A DNA stretch of 11,995 nucleotides from Alphaproteobacteria bacterium (GTDB lineage Bacteria > Pseudomonadota > Alphaproteobacteria > Acetobacterales > Acetobacteraceae), in the NCBI GenBank assembly GCA_013298245.1, contig JAAFHD010000071.1, positions 1 to 11,995 of the forward strand, read 5' to 3'. Positions 1 to 7,554 of the stretch are shown in pieces. Made by a program: the position numbers and the translations under genes. Position 1 is the stretch's first letter; each line of letters begins with the position of its first letter. The notes beneath the pieces were generated by a model. The model searched no databases. It saw nothing but the letters and a program-made list of their open reading frames with translations, and was not told the DNA's origin.

Positions 1-660
1 GGCACCACCCGCGATCACGCCATTGGCGATCAGCCGTGCCCATTCCAGCGCGTCCGGCTGCACCCAATGCACCGCAGCGAAGGGCGCATTGGCCAGCACG
101 CCCACGACCCCCGGCCAGAGGATAAGTCGCGCGATTCCCATCTCCATCCGCAGGCCGCGATTGATGGTGATATTCACGGCGTAGAACAGCGTGCCGAGCA
201 TCGCGGCCGCGAAGCCCACCAGGCTGCCGGCATCGCCCTGCCCGAGCTGCGGTGACAGCGCGACAATCACCCCCGCGAAGCCTGTCGCGCACCATAGCCA
301 GGCCGCGCGCGGCACGCGCTCACCCAGGAAAATCCGCGCCAGCACCAGCGTCAGGAAGGGCGCGGTGAAATACACCAGATAGCCATCCGCCAGCGGCAAA
401 TGCCGGAACGCGATGAAGAAGCAGATGCCCGATCCCAGCATGGAAAACGCGCGCGTGGCGTGCAGCCATGGGTGGCGCGACCACAGCGTGCCACCCGCTT
501 CCTGCCACAAGGCGCGCGCGGCCAGCAGCAGCACCAGCAGCGTGCCATGCCGGATCAGCAGCGCCTGGGAGGCACTGAATTCCGCGGACAATCCCTTGCT
601 GTTCGCGTCCAGCACGCCGAACAGCATGAGCGCCGCCATGAGGTAGAGGGGGCCTTTCAC
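1..660 (-). CDS. DMT-superfamily (EamA) transporter, 3' part cut by window edge
   Basis: Reading the minus strand from a GTG at 660 gives 220 open codons with no stop up to the window edge, so the C-terminus is missing. The translation starts VKGPLYLMAALMLFGVLDAN and is strongly hydrophobic. About seven membrane segments are visible, near residues 4-24, 30-52, 66-88, 91-113, 119-137, 145-169 and 175-196. A complete first EamA unit is followed by the start of a second, which is the ten-helix drug/metabolite transporter layout. Conserved-looking EamA features include an RH/R in helix 2, the R-A-F segment opening helix 3, and an 'APFLTLVLARIFLGERV' helix 4 end. Family members export small metabolites or amino acids across the inner membrane; the substrate cannot be read from sequence. 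An in-frame ATG at 720 would add 20 basic residues and leave only 12 bases to the divergent pyrD start. Neither start has a clear Shine-Dalgarno sequence. Family call is confident, start uncertain. Confidence 0.85.
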   Translation of the reverse strand, partial: MKGPLYLMAALMLFGVLDANSKGLSAEFSASQALLIRHGTLLVLLLAARALWQEAGGTLWSRHPWLHATRAFSMLGSGICFFIAFRHLPLADGYLVYFTAPFLTLVLARIFLGERVPRAAWLWCATGFAGVIVALSPQLGQGDAGSLVGFAAAMLGTLFYAVNITINRGLRMEMGIARLILWPGVVGVLANAPFAAVHWVQPDALEWARLIANGVIAGGA

Positions 661-682
661 GGCGCGGCGCTTACCATGCGCG

Positions 683-709
683 GCGCGCGCTGGCTTCCCA
701 GGCGCGCGC
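683..709 (+). other. GC-rich hairpin in pyrD leader region
   Basis: Left arm GCGCGCGCTGG (683-693) and right arm CCAG(G)CGCGCGC (698-709) pair over 11 bases with one bulged G at 702 and a CTTC loop. It sits 23 bases before the pyrD ATG, in the spacer between the divergent exporter and pyrD genes, and overlaps the possible longer N-terminus of the exporter. It could be a leader structure, but alternating GC is common in this genome and nothing else supports a regulatory role. Confidence 0.25.
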
Positions 710-732
710 GGCTCTGGCATGCGGCGCGCTGC

Positions 733-1770
733 ATGACACCCACCATCGCCTCCGCCCTGATGCCCGCGCTGCGTTTGCTGGATGCGGAAGCCGCGCACGG
801 CGTGGCGCTGGCGGGCCTGCGCGCGGGGCTGGCGGGGCGCGCCGCGCCGGATGCGCATGCGGCGCTGGCCTGCACGGTGATGGGGCTGCGTTTCGCGAAC
901 CCGTTGGGATTGGCCGCGGGCTTCGACAAGGATGCGGTGGCGGTCGCGCCGTTGCTGCGCCTGGGCTTCGGCTTCGTCGAGGCCGGCACCGTCACGCCGC
1001 GCCCGCAGGCGGGCAACCCGCGCCCGCGCCTGTTCCGGCTGGAAGAAGACCGCGCGGTGATCAACCGCATGGGCTTCAACAATGGCGGGCTGGACAGTTA
1101 TCTGGCGCGGTTGCGTGATCTGGCGCGGCCGCTGTCGGGCGTGCTGGGTGCGAATATCGGCGTGAACAAGGATGGCGCCGATCCGGTGCGCGATTATCCC
1201 GAGCTCTATGCGGCCGTGGCGCCGTTGGTGGATTACGTCACCATCAACATCTCATCGCCCAACACGCCGGGCCTGCGCGATTTGCAGGGCGAGGAACGGC
1301 TCGCCGCGATCCTGTCGGCTTTGCCCGAACAGCGCGTGCCGGTGCTGGTCAAGATAGCACCCGATCTGGATGAAGCCGCACTGCCCGGCATCCTGGATGT
1401 GTGCATCGCGCATCGCGTCGCGGGCGTCATCATCAGCAACACCACGCTTGCCCGGCCCGCGCTGGCATCGCGCCATGCCGGTGAAGCGGGCGGCCTGTCC
1501 GGTGCGCCGCTGTTTGATCGCAGCACCGCGATGCTGGCGCGCGCATACCGCCACGCGGCCGGGCGCCTGGTGGTCATCGGCGTCGGCGGCATCGCGACGG
1601 CCGAACAGGCACTGGCGAAAATCCGCGCGGGTGCTTCGCTGGTGCAGCTCTACACCGGCTTTGCCTATGGCGGTCCGGCGCTGGTGCCGCGCTTGCTCGA
1701 TGGCCTCGCCGCACTCTGCGCGCGGGAAAACATCGCCTCCATCTCCGACGCCGTGGGAACCGCCGCGTGA
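733..1770 (+). CDS. pyrD: Dihydroorotate dehydrogenase (quinone), class 2
   Basis: Oxidises dihydroorotate to orotate in de novo pyrimidine synthesis, passing electrons through FMN to membrane quinone. The 345-residue product has the class 2 length (about 335-360) and the extra N-terminal helical segment (LLDAEAAHG near residues 15-23) that docks the enzyme to the membrane. Visible motifs: FMN-binding AAGFDKDA (61-68), NRMGFNN (111-117), NIGVNKDG (141-148), NISSPNTPGLR (172-182) carrying the catalytic serine (Ser175) typical of class 2 rather than the cysteine of class 1, VLVKIAPD (204-211), ISNTT (234-238), GGLSG (253-257), VIGVGGI (281-287) and the phosphate-binding LVQLYTGFAYGGP (303-315). 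The frame stays open upstream to 400, but that stretch is antisense to the exporter and has no PyrD homology. The ATG at 733 aligns with the usual PyrD N-terminus. The stop overlaps the next gene's GTG, implying translational coupling. Confidence 0.96.
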   Translation: MTPTIASALMPALRLLDAEAAHGVALAGLRAGLAGRAAPDAHAALACTVMGLRFANPLGLAAGFDKDAVAVAPLLRLGFGFVEAGTVTPRPQAGNPRPRLFRLEEDRAVINRMGFNNGGLDSYLARLRDLARPLSGVLGANIGVNKDGADPVRDYPELYAAVAPLVDYVTINISSPNTPGLRDLQGEERLAAILSALPEQRVPVLVKIAPDLDEAALPGILDVCIAHRVAGVIISNTTLARPALASRHAGEAGGLSGAPLFDRSTAMLARAYRHAAGRLVVIGVGGIATAEQALAKIRAGASLVQLYTGFAYGGPALVPRLLDGLAALCARENIASISDAVGTAA

Positions 1771-2618
1771 AAATCCTGGAATCCATCACCGAGACCTTTT
1801 CCGAGTACGACGGCTATGTGCTGGACCTCTGGGGTGTCGTGCATGATGGCCGCAAACCCTACCCCGGCGTGCCCGAGGCACTGGCCGCGATGCACGCCGC
1901 GGGCAAGCGCATCGCCTTCCTGACCAATGCCCCGCGTCGCGCCTGGTTCATCCAGACCATGCTGGATGCGATGGGCCTGGAGCGCGCGCATTATGACGGC
2001 ATCATGTCTTCGGGCGAGGCAACATGGCTGCTGCTGAAGGCGCGCACCGATGCGCGTTTCACCGGCCGCGCATTCCATATCGGGCCGGAGCGTGATCTCT
2101 CCGTCGTCGATGACGGCGTGGTCGAACTGGTGCCCGAGATCACGGCCGCGAATTTCCTGCTGAACACCGGCCCCGACCCCGATCGCGGCCCGAAATCGGT
2201 GGAACCATACCGCGCCGATTTGGCGGCCTGCGCGGCCGCGCGCCTGCCCATGCTGTGCGTCAATCCGGACCGCCATGTGATGGTCGCCGGCGAGCGTATT
2301 CTCTGCGCCGGCGCGCTGGCCGATGTGTACCGAGAGATGGGCGGCGATGTGCTGGAAATCGGCAAGCCCGATGCGGCGGTCTATGCCCCGACGCTCGATC
2401 TCATCCCCGGCATTCCCCGCGCGCGCATCGTCGCTGTGGGCGACACGCCACACACCGATCTGGCGGGTGCGGCCGCAGCCGGCATCGACGCGCTCTGGGC
2501 AATGACCGGCCTGTTTGAATTCGCGCATGGCCGCGATGTCTCGCCCGCGCGCATCGCCGAACTGGCGGCGGAAGAACACGTCGCACCACGCGCCGCGCTG
2601 CGGGCATTGCGGTTGTAG
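1767..2618 (+). CDS. HAD superfamily class IIA hydrolase, TIGR01459-type
   Basis: The 283-residue protein resembles the alphaproteobacterial NagD-like HAD-IIA family TIGR01459, whose substrate is not established. Motif I is VLDLWGVVHDG (18-28), with Asp20 as the predicted nucleophile. Motif II is FLTNAPR (51-57), a conserved lysine lies in EIGKPDAAVY (197-206), and motif IV is VAVGDTPHTDLAGAAAAG (222-239) with the metal-binding Asp226 and Asp231. The class IIA cap domain lies between motifs II and III, about residues 80-195. Position 22, normally the second, acid/base Asp of the DxD motif in HAD phosphatases, is Trp. The GTG start at 1767 overlaps the pyrD TGA by four bases, with a weak GGGA at 1755-1758 as ribosome site, so it is probably co-transcribed and coupled with pyrD. 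A role in phosphate-ester or nucleotide/sugar metabolism is inference only. Confidence 0.88.
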   Translation: MKILESITETFSEYDGYVLDLWGVVHDGRKPYPGVPEALAAMHAAGKRIAFLTNAPRRAWFIQTMLDAMGLERAHYDGIMSSGEATWLLLKARTDARFTGRAFHIGPERDLSVVDDGVVELVPEITAANFLLNTGPDPDRGPKSVEPYRADLAACAAARLPMLCVNPDRHVMVAGERILCAGALADVYREMGGDVLEIGKPDAAVYAPTLDLIPGIPRARIVAVGDTPHTDLAGAAAAGIDALWAMTGLFEFAHGRDVSPARIAELAAEEHVAPRAALRALRL

Positions 2619-3425
2619 TCAGGTACCGCCGCGCAGCGAGCCGCCACCATCCACCGGCAGCGTCACGCCGGTGATGAAGCCCGCCTCATCGCTCGCCAGA
2701 AACAACGCCGCATGCGCGACATCCCAGGCGGTGCCCATCTTGCGGCGCAGCGGCACGCGCGCATCGCGCTCGGCCTCCACATCGGCGCGCGCGCGGCCCC
2801 ATTCGCGCGCGCGCGTATCCACCGCCATCGGCGTGTTCATCAGCCCAGGCAGGATGATATTGGCACGCACGCCATCACCCGCACCCTGGCGCGCGACCTG
2901 TTCGGTGAACGCGATCATGCCGGCCTTGGTGGTTTTGTAGGCCACCGTCGGATAGGACGACGACAGCGCGGCGACCGACGAAATGCCCAGGATCACCCCC
3001 GACTTTTGCGCCCGCATCACCGGCAGCGCATGCTTCACCGCCATGATGTAGCCGCGCAGGTTGATGGCGTTGACGGTGTCGAAGGCATCCTCGGTGATGC
3101 TCTCAGGCGGACGATCACCGCCGGCCAGCGACACGCCGACATTGTAGTGCAGCACATCAAGCCTGCCGTAGCGCGAGACGGCCTCGGCAATCATCGCGGC
3201 CATGTCGGCTTCACGCGTCACATCGGCCTGGTGCGCCGCGGCGGTGTGCCCTTCATCGGCGATCATGCGCGCGGTTTCGGCCGCACTGGCTAGGTCGCGA
3301 TCCACGCACAGCACGCGCGCGCCGTGACGCGCAAACAGGATCGCGGTGGCGCGACCATTGCCCATGCCCTCGCCCGGGCCCTGCCCCGCGCCGACCACCA
3401 CAACCACCTTGTTCGCCAAGCGCAT
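2619..3425 (-). CDS. SDR-family NAD(P)-dependent oxidoreductase
   Basis: A 268-residue short-chain dehydrogenase/reductase of classical length. The N-terminal Rossmann segment KVVVVVGAG (6-14) continues into an extended glycine motif, GAGQGPGEGMGNGRA (12-26), instead of TGxxxGIG. Asp42 at the end of strand 2 (VLCVDRD) suggests preference for NAD(H). Further motifs: DVT (68-70), YNVG (94-97) in place of NNAG, Asn122, a catalytic serine in GISS (Ser150), Tyr163 and Lys167 in YKTTK, and a C-terminal ITGVTLPVDGG (251-261) typical of the family. The ATG at 3425 is chosen because GGGAGGAA lies six bases upstream and residues MRLANKVVVVVG start directly at the first strand. The longer frame to 3545 would add 40 unlike residues and cover the parE start. 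The substrate is unknown. It is convergent with the HAD gene with no spacer and divergent from parE. Confidence 0.92.
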   Translation of the reverse strand: MRLANKVVVVVGAGQGPGEGMGNGRATAILFARHGARVLCVDRDLASAAETARMIADEGHTAAAHQADVTREADMAAMIAEAVSRYGRLDVLHYNVGVSLAGGDRPPESITEDAFDTVNAINLRGYIMAVKHALPVMRAQKSGVILGISSVAALSSSYPTVAYKTTKAGMIAFTEQVARQGAGDGVRANIILPGLMNTPMAVDTRAREWGRARADVEAERDARVPLRRKMGTAWDVAHAALFLASDEAGFITGVTLPVDGGGSLRGGT

Positions 3426-3431
3426 CTGCCG

Positions 3432-3439
3432 TTCCTCCC
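3432..3439 (-). promoter_or_regulatory. Ribosome binding site of the SDR gene
   Basis: On the minus strand GGGAGGAA ends six bases before the ATG at 3425. It is the strongest Shine-Dalgarno match in the window and decides the start in favour of 3425. Confidence 0.8.
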
Positions 3440-3480
3440 GCGCGTCACCGTCACGCCGCGCCGCATCGCCGGCAAGTGGG

Positions 3481-3509
3481 TTGCGCGCGAATCCCCGCCA
3501 TGGTTTAGG
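3481..3509 (+). promoter_or_regulatory. Weak candidate promoter for parE
   Basis: TTGCGC (3481-3486) and TTTAGG (3504-3509) are separated by 17 bases in the divergent spacer between the SDR gene and parE. Each box matches only three of six consensus positions. The predicted leader would be short, around 28 bases, and contains no clear Shine-Dalgarno. Spacing and location support it; the match quality does not. Confidence 0.25.
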
Positions 3510-3543
3510 GTGCTGCTCCAATGCGAACGCAGCGTGAACATCC

Positions 3544-5514
3544 ATGAATGACCTGTTCGGCGGCCGCGCGCCGCAGAAGACAGCACCCGGCTATTCGGCG
3601 GCCGATATCGAGGTGCTGGAGGGGCTGGAACCCGTCCGCCGGCGCCCCGGCATGTATATCGGCGGCACGGATGAAAACGCGCTGCATCACCTGGCCGCCG
3701 AGATCATCGACAATGGCATGGACGAGGCGGTGGCAGGCCACGCCGACACCATCTGGGTCACGCTGGAGGCCGGCAATTGGCTGACCGTGCGCGACAATGG
3801 CCGCGGCATTCCGGTGGACCCGCACCCGAAATTCCCGAAGCAATCGGCGCTGGAAGTCATCCTGACCACGCTGCATTCGGGCGGCAAGTTCGGTGGCAAG
3901 GCCTATGCCACCTCGGGCGGTTTGCATGGCGTCGGTTCGTCCGTCGTGAACGCGCTGGCCGAACGCATGGAGGTGGAGGTCGCGCGCGACCGCACGCTGT
4001 TCACCCAAGCCTATGAACGCGGCAAGCCGGTGACGAAATTGAAGAATGCGGGTGCGGTGCAGAACCGCCGCGGCACGCAGATTCGCTTCAAGCCGGACCC
4101 TGAGATTTTCGGCGCGCTGCCGTTCCGGCCCGAGCGGCTGTTCCGGTTCTGCCGTTCCAAGGCATACCTGTTCAAGGGCGTGGAAATCCGTTGGGCCTGT
4201 GATGCGTCTCTGGTGTCGGATGCGGTGCCCGCGGAGACAACGCTGCATTTCCCGGGCGGTCTGACCGATTTTCTGGGGGCGGCGATCGAGGGCAAGGCGA
4301 CGGTTGTGCCCAACCCCTGGGCCGGCGAAATGCCCTTCCCCGACGACCAGGGCCGCGTCGAATGGGCGATGACCTGGCTGGACCAGGGCGAGGGTTTCCA
4401 GAACACCTACGCCAACACCATCCCCACACCGCAGGGCGGCACGCATGAAGCCGGCATGCGGGCCGCCGTGGTGAAGGGCCTGCGCGCCTATGGCGAACTG
4501 AAGAAGGAAAAGCGCGCGGCGACCATCACCGCTGAGGATGCGTTTGCCGGCCTGGCGGGCATGCTGTCCGTCTTCATTCGAAACCCGCAATTCCAGGGCC
4601 AGACCAAGGACCGCCTGACCAGCCAGGAAGCCGCGAAGCTCGTGGAAAACGCGCTGCGCGACCATTTCGACCATTGGCTGACCGGCGATATGGCCAATGC
4701 CGACAATTTGCTGGCCTTCTGCATCGAGCGCGCGGAGGAACGCATCCGCAGGCGGGAGCAGAAGGAAACGCCGCGCAAATCGGCCACGCGCAAGCTGCGC
4801 CTGCCGGGCAAGTTGGCGGATTGCGCGCGCGAGGGGATCGAGGGGACGGAGCTGTTCCTGGTCGAGGGCGACAGCGCCGGCGGTTCCGCCAAACAGGCGC
4901 GTGACCGCGAGACACAGGCGGTGCTGCCCTTGCGCGGGAAGATCCTGAACGTGGCCAGTGCCAGCGCGGACAAGCTGCGCGCCAACCAGGAATTGAAGGA
5001 CCTGGTCGAAGCACTGGGCTGCGGCGTGGGCGACCGTTTCGACGGCACGCGCCTGCGCTATGGCCGCGTCATCATCATGACCGACGCCGATGTCGATGGC
5101 GCGCATATCGCGGCGTTGTTGATGACCTTCTTCTACCAGGAGTTGCGCAAGCTGGTGGATGATGGGCGGCTCTATCTGGCGCAGCCGCCGCTGTATCGGC
5201 TGCAGGCCTCGGGCAAGTCGATCTACGCGATGGATGACGCCGACAAGGAGCGCATTCTGAAGCGCGAATTCAAGGCGAACCAGAAGGTGGAAATCTCGCG
5301 CTTCAAGGGCCTGGGCGAAATGCCGCCGGCGCTGTTGAAGGAGACCACCATGGACCAGAAGCGGCGCAAGCTGCTGCGCGTCACGCTGCCGGTGGAAGAC
5401 CGTGCGGCGACCTCCACGCGCATCGATGCGCTGATGGGGAGGCGCCCGGAACTGCGCTTCAAATTCATCCAGGACAATGCCTCGCTGATCGACGCCGAGG
5501 CGCTGGACGCGTGA
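3544..5514 (+). CDS. parE: DNA topoisomerase IV subunit B
   Basis: ATPase subunit of topoisomerase IV, which pairs with ParC (not in this window) to decatenate daughter chromosomes. The 656-residue product has a GHKL ATPase domain with EIIDNGMDE (53-61; Glu53, Asn57), DNGRGIP (84-90) and GGLHGVG (125-131). A transducer domain follows, with the ATP-contacting lysine in QTK (353-355). The TOPRIM domain has EGDSAGG (441-447) and the metal-binding DADVDG (514-519). The C-terminal segment includes RFKGLGEM (586-593). It lacks the large C-terminal insert of many proteobacterial GyrB proteins. RPGMYIGGTDENALHHLAAE (34-53) is the ParE rather than the GyrB version of this stretch. The ATG at 3544 gives the expected N-terminus, though the upstream sequence shows no clear Shine-Dalgarno. 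Its TGA overlaps the GTG of the peptidase gene by four bases. Confidence 0.95.
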   Translation: MNDLFGGRAPQKTAPGYSAADIEVLEGLEPVRRRPGMYIGGTDENALHHLAAEIIDNGMDEAVAGHADTIWVTLEAGNWLTVRDNGRGIPVDPHPKFPKQSALEVILTTLHSGGKFGGKAYATSGGLHGVGSSVVNALAERMEVEVARDRTLFTQAYERGKPVTKLKNAGAVQNRRGTQIRFKPDPEIFGALPFRPERLFRFCRSKAYLFKGVEIRWACDASLVSDAVPAETTLHFPGGLTDFLGAAIEGKATVVPNPWAGEMPFPDDQGRVEWAMTWLDQGEGFQNTYANTIPTPQGGTHEAGMRAAVVKGLRAYGELKKEKRAATITAEDAFAGLAGMLSVFIRNPQFQGQTKDRLTSQEAAKLVENALRDHFDHWLTGDMANADNLLAFCIERAEERIRRREQKETPRKSATRKLRLPGKLADCAREGIEGTELFLVEGDSAGGSAKQARDRETQAVLPLRGKILNVASASADKLRANQELKDLVEALGCGVGDRFDGTRLRYGRVIIMTDADVDGAHIAALLMTFFYQELRKLVDDGRLYLAQPPLYRLQASGKSIYAMDDADKERILKREFKANQKVEISRFKGLGEMPPALLKETTMDQKRRKLLRVTLPVEDRAATSTRIDALMGRRPELRFKFIQDNASLIDAEALDA

Positions 5515-7541
5515 TCGGGCCGACAGTCGCGGAACCGGATAACGACCCCTTCCTGTGGCTGGAAGATGTCGAGGGCGAGCGCGCGTTGGAATGGGTCGCG
5601 GCGCAGAATGCGCGCACGCTGGCCGCCTGGGGTGGTGCTGCATACGAAGCCGACCGCGATGCGGTGAAGGCCGGCCTCGACCGCCCCGACCGCCTGCCAA
5701 ACATCACGCGGCGCGGCGCCTGGCTGTATAATTTCTGGCAGGACGCAGCGCACCCCGCGGGCATCTGGCGGCGCACGACGCTGGCGGATTTCGCGGCCGC
5801 GCGCGACGCGTGGGAGACGTTGTTCGACCTCGACGCGCATATCCACGCCGAAGGTGGTGACTGGGCCTGGCAAGGTGCCGCCACCCTGCCCGGCACGCAT
5901 GACCGCGCGCTGTTGTTCTTGTCGCGCGGCGGCTCGGATGCCGCGACCATCCGCGAATACGACATTGCCGCGCGCGCCTTCGTCCCGGGCGGCTTTCACA
6001 CGCCCGAAGCCAAGGGCCATGCGGAGTGGATCGACCGCGACACGCTGCTGCTGTCCTCCACCCTCGGTGACCTGGCGACGCATGCGGGCCTGGCGCGCGG
6101 CGTGCGGCTGTGGCGGCGCGGCGCGGCAGCCGAAGCGGCACCCATCATCTTCGAAACCGACCATGCGCACATGATGGCCTGGGGCAGCGTGGACCGTGAC
6201 GCGCCCGGCCGCATCACCTTCCACGAACGCACGCGCTTCTTCGACACGCGCCACCATTTCGGCGACAGCACCGGCGCGCATACGCGCCTCGACCTGCCCG
6301 ATGATGCGGAGGCGAGTTGGGACGCCGATTGGCTGGCCGTGCGCCCGCGAACGCCCTGGCTTGGGCACGCGGCCGATACGCTGCTGGGCATCCGCCTGGC
6401 CGATGCGCTGGCCGGCGGGCGCGACTTCGCCGTGCTGGCACGCCCAGCGCCGCGCCGTGCCTTGCGCGGGTTTTTCTGGTGTCGCGGCCAGCTGATCGTG
6501 TCGGAACTGGACGCGCTCAGCCCGCGCTACAGCATCGTCACACCCGGCAGCTGGCAGGCCACCACCCTGCCCGGCCTGCCTGCGTACGGCGTCGCCGGCA
6601 TCGCGCCACTGGACCGCGAGCCTGATGAAACCGACGGCACCCTGCTGCTCTCCACCGAAGACCCGCTGACGCCGCCGAGCCTGTCCTTGACCAGCACCGC
6701 CGCCGCCACACCTGCGCTGCTGCGCGCCTCCACGCCCATGTTCCGCGCCGATGGCCTGGTCGTCACGCGGCACGAAGCCATCAGTGCCGATGGCACGCGC
6801 ATCCCCTATGTGCAGACCGGCCCAGCCGGCGCGCCCACCGGCGATGCGCCGGTGCATCTCTACGGCTATGGCGGCTTCCGCATTTCCGTCATGCCCAACT
6901 ATCGCGGCAGCATCGGCAAGCTGTGGCTGGAACGCGGCGGCACCACCGTCACCGCGCATCTGCGCGGCGGCGGTGAATTCGGCACTGGCTGGCACCAGGG
7001 TGCCATCCGCGAGAACAAGCGCCTCTCCCATGATGACTTCGCCGCCGTTGCCGCCGACCTGGTGGCGCGCGGTGTCACGCGCCCCGCGCGCATCGCGGCC
7101 GAGGGCGGTTCCAATGGCGGTCTGCTGATCGCCAACATGCTGACGCGCTACCCGGAGCGCTTCGGCGCGCTGTTCTGCACCATCCCGCTGATCGACATGC
7201 GCCGCTTCCACAAGTTGCTGATCGGCGCGAGCTGGATCGCCGAATACGGCAACCCCGAAGACCCTGCCGACTGGCAGTTCATGCAGGATTTTTCGGCCTA
7301 TCACCGGGCGGAAGCGGGCCGCGCCTACCCGCCCATCCTGATCGCGACGACGCGCCGCGATGACCGCGTGCATCCAGCGCATGCGCGGAAAATGGTCGCG
7401 AAATTGCAGGCGCAAGGCCACTCCGCCTGGCTGCATGAACCGCCCGCGGGCGGGCATGGCTATGGCAAGGACAATGCGGAGGTTGCGGGCTTTGTGGCAC
7501 TTGGTGCGGGCTTCCTGCGCCGCGCGATCGGGTGGGAATAG
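5511..7541 (+). CDS. Prolyl oligopeptidase family (S9A) serine peptidase
   Basis: A 676-residue protein with the two-part S9A layout. The N-terminal NDPFLWLEDVEGERALEWV (11-29) is characteristic of prolyl oligopeptidase and oligopeptidase B relatives. A beta-propeller region, roughly residues 75-400, follows, then a C-terminal alpha/beta-hydrolase domain. The catalytic serine is Ser534 in EGGSNGG (531-537), the acid is Asp617 or Asp618 in RRDDRVHP (615-622), and the histidine is His649 in PAGGHGYG (645-652). YGYGGF and the HLRGGGEFGTGWH segment before the serine are also typical. There is no signal peptide, so it is probably cytoplasmic and cleaves short peptides, after proline or basic residues. 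Which specificity applies cannot be decided here. The GTG start overlaps the parE TGA by four bases, with a weak GAGG at 5497-5500, so translation is probably coupled to parE. No functional link to topoisomerase IV is evident. Confidence 0.92.
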   Translation: MIGPTVAEPDNDPFLWLEDVEGERALEWVAAQNARTLAAWGGAAYEADRDAVKAGLDRPDRLPNITRRGAWLYNFWQDAAHPAGIWRRTTLADFAAARDAWETLFDLDAHIHAEGGDWAWQGAATLPGTHDRALLFLSRGGSDAATIREYDIAARAFVPGGFHTPEAKGHAEWIDRDTLLLSSTLGDLATHAGLARGVRLWRRGAAAEAAPIIFETDHAHMMAWGSVDRDAPGRITFHERTRFFDTRHHFGDSTGAHTRLDLPDDAEASWDADWLAVRPRTPWLGHAADTLLGIRLADALAGGRDFAVLARPAPRRALRGFFWCRGQLIVSELDALSPRYSIVTPGSWQATTLPGLPAYGVAGIAPLDREPDETDGTLLLSTEDPLTPPSLSLTSTAAATPALLRASTPMFRADGLVVTRHEAISADGTRIPYVQTGPAGAPTGDAPVHLYGYGGFRISVMPNYRGSIGKLWLERGGTTVTAHLRGGGEFGTGWHQGAIRENKRLSHDDFAAVAADLVARGVTRPARIAAEGGSNGGLLIANMLTRYPERFGALFCTIPLIDMRRFHKLLIGASWIAEYGNPEDPADWQFMQDFSAYHRAEAGRAYPPILIATTRRDDRVHPAHARKMVAKLQAQGHSAWLHEPPAGGHGYGKDNAEVAGFVALGAGFLRRAIGWE

Positions 7542-7554
7542 TTGGGATTCACGC

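Noticed and set aside
400..732. N-terminal extension of the pyrD reading frame
   Set aside because: The frame is open, but it runs antisense to the exporter gene and has no similarity to PyrD; the protein family begins at the ATG at 733.
1665..2579. 304-residue open frame on the minus strand
   Set aside because: Antisense to the HAD hydrolase and the end of pyrD; low-complexity Arg/His/Gly-rich translation.
3426..3545. 40-residue N-terminal extension of the SDR
   Set aside because: A strong Shine-Dalgarno precedes the ATG at 3425, and the Rossmann strand starts right after it. The extension would also cover the divergent promoter region and the parE start.
3544..5514. gyrB instead of parE
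   Set aside because: The ATP-lid stretch reads RPGMYIGGTDENALHHLAAE, the ParE form, and the protein is 656 residues without the large GyrB C-terminal insert.
3505..5700. 731-residue open frame on the minus strand
   Set aside because: Antisense to the whole of parE and to the start of the peptidase gene; no domain motifs.
5223..7457. 744-residue open frame on the minus strand
   Set aside because: Antisense to the end of parE and most of the S9A peptidase; composition is that of a GC-driven shadow frame.
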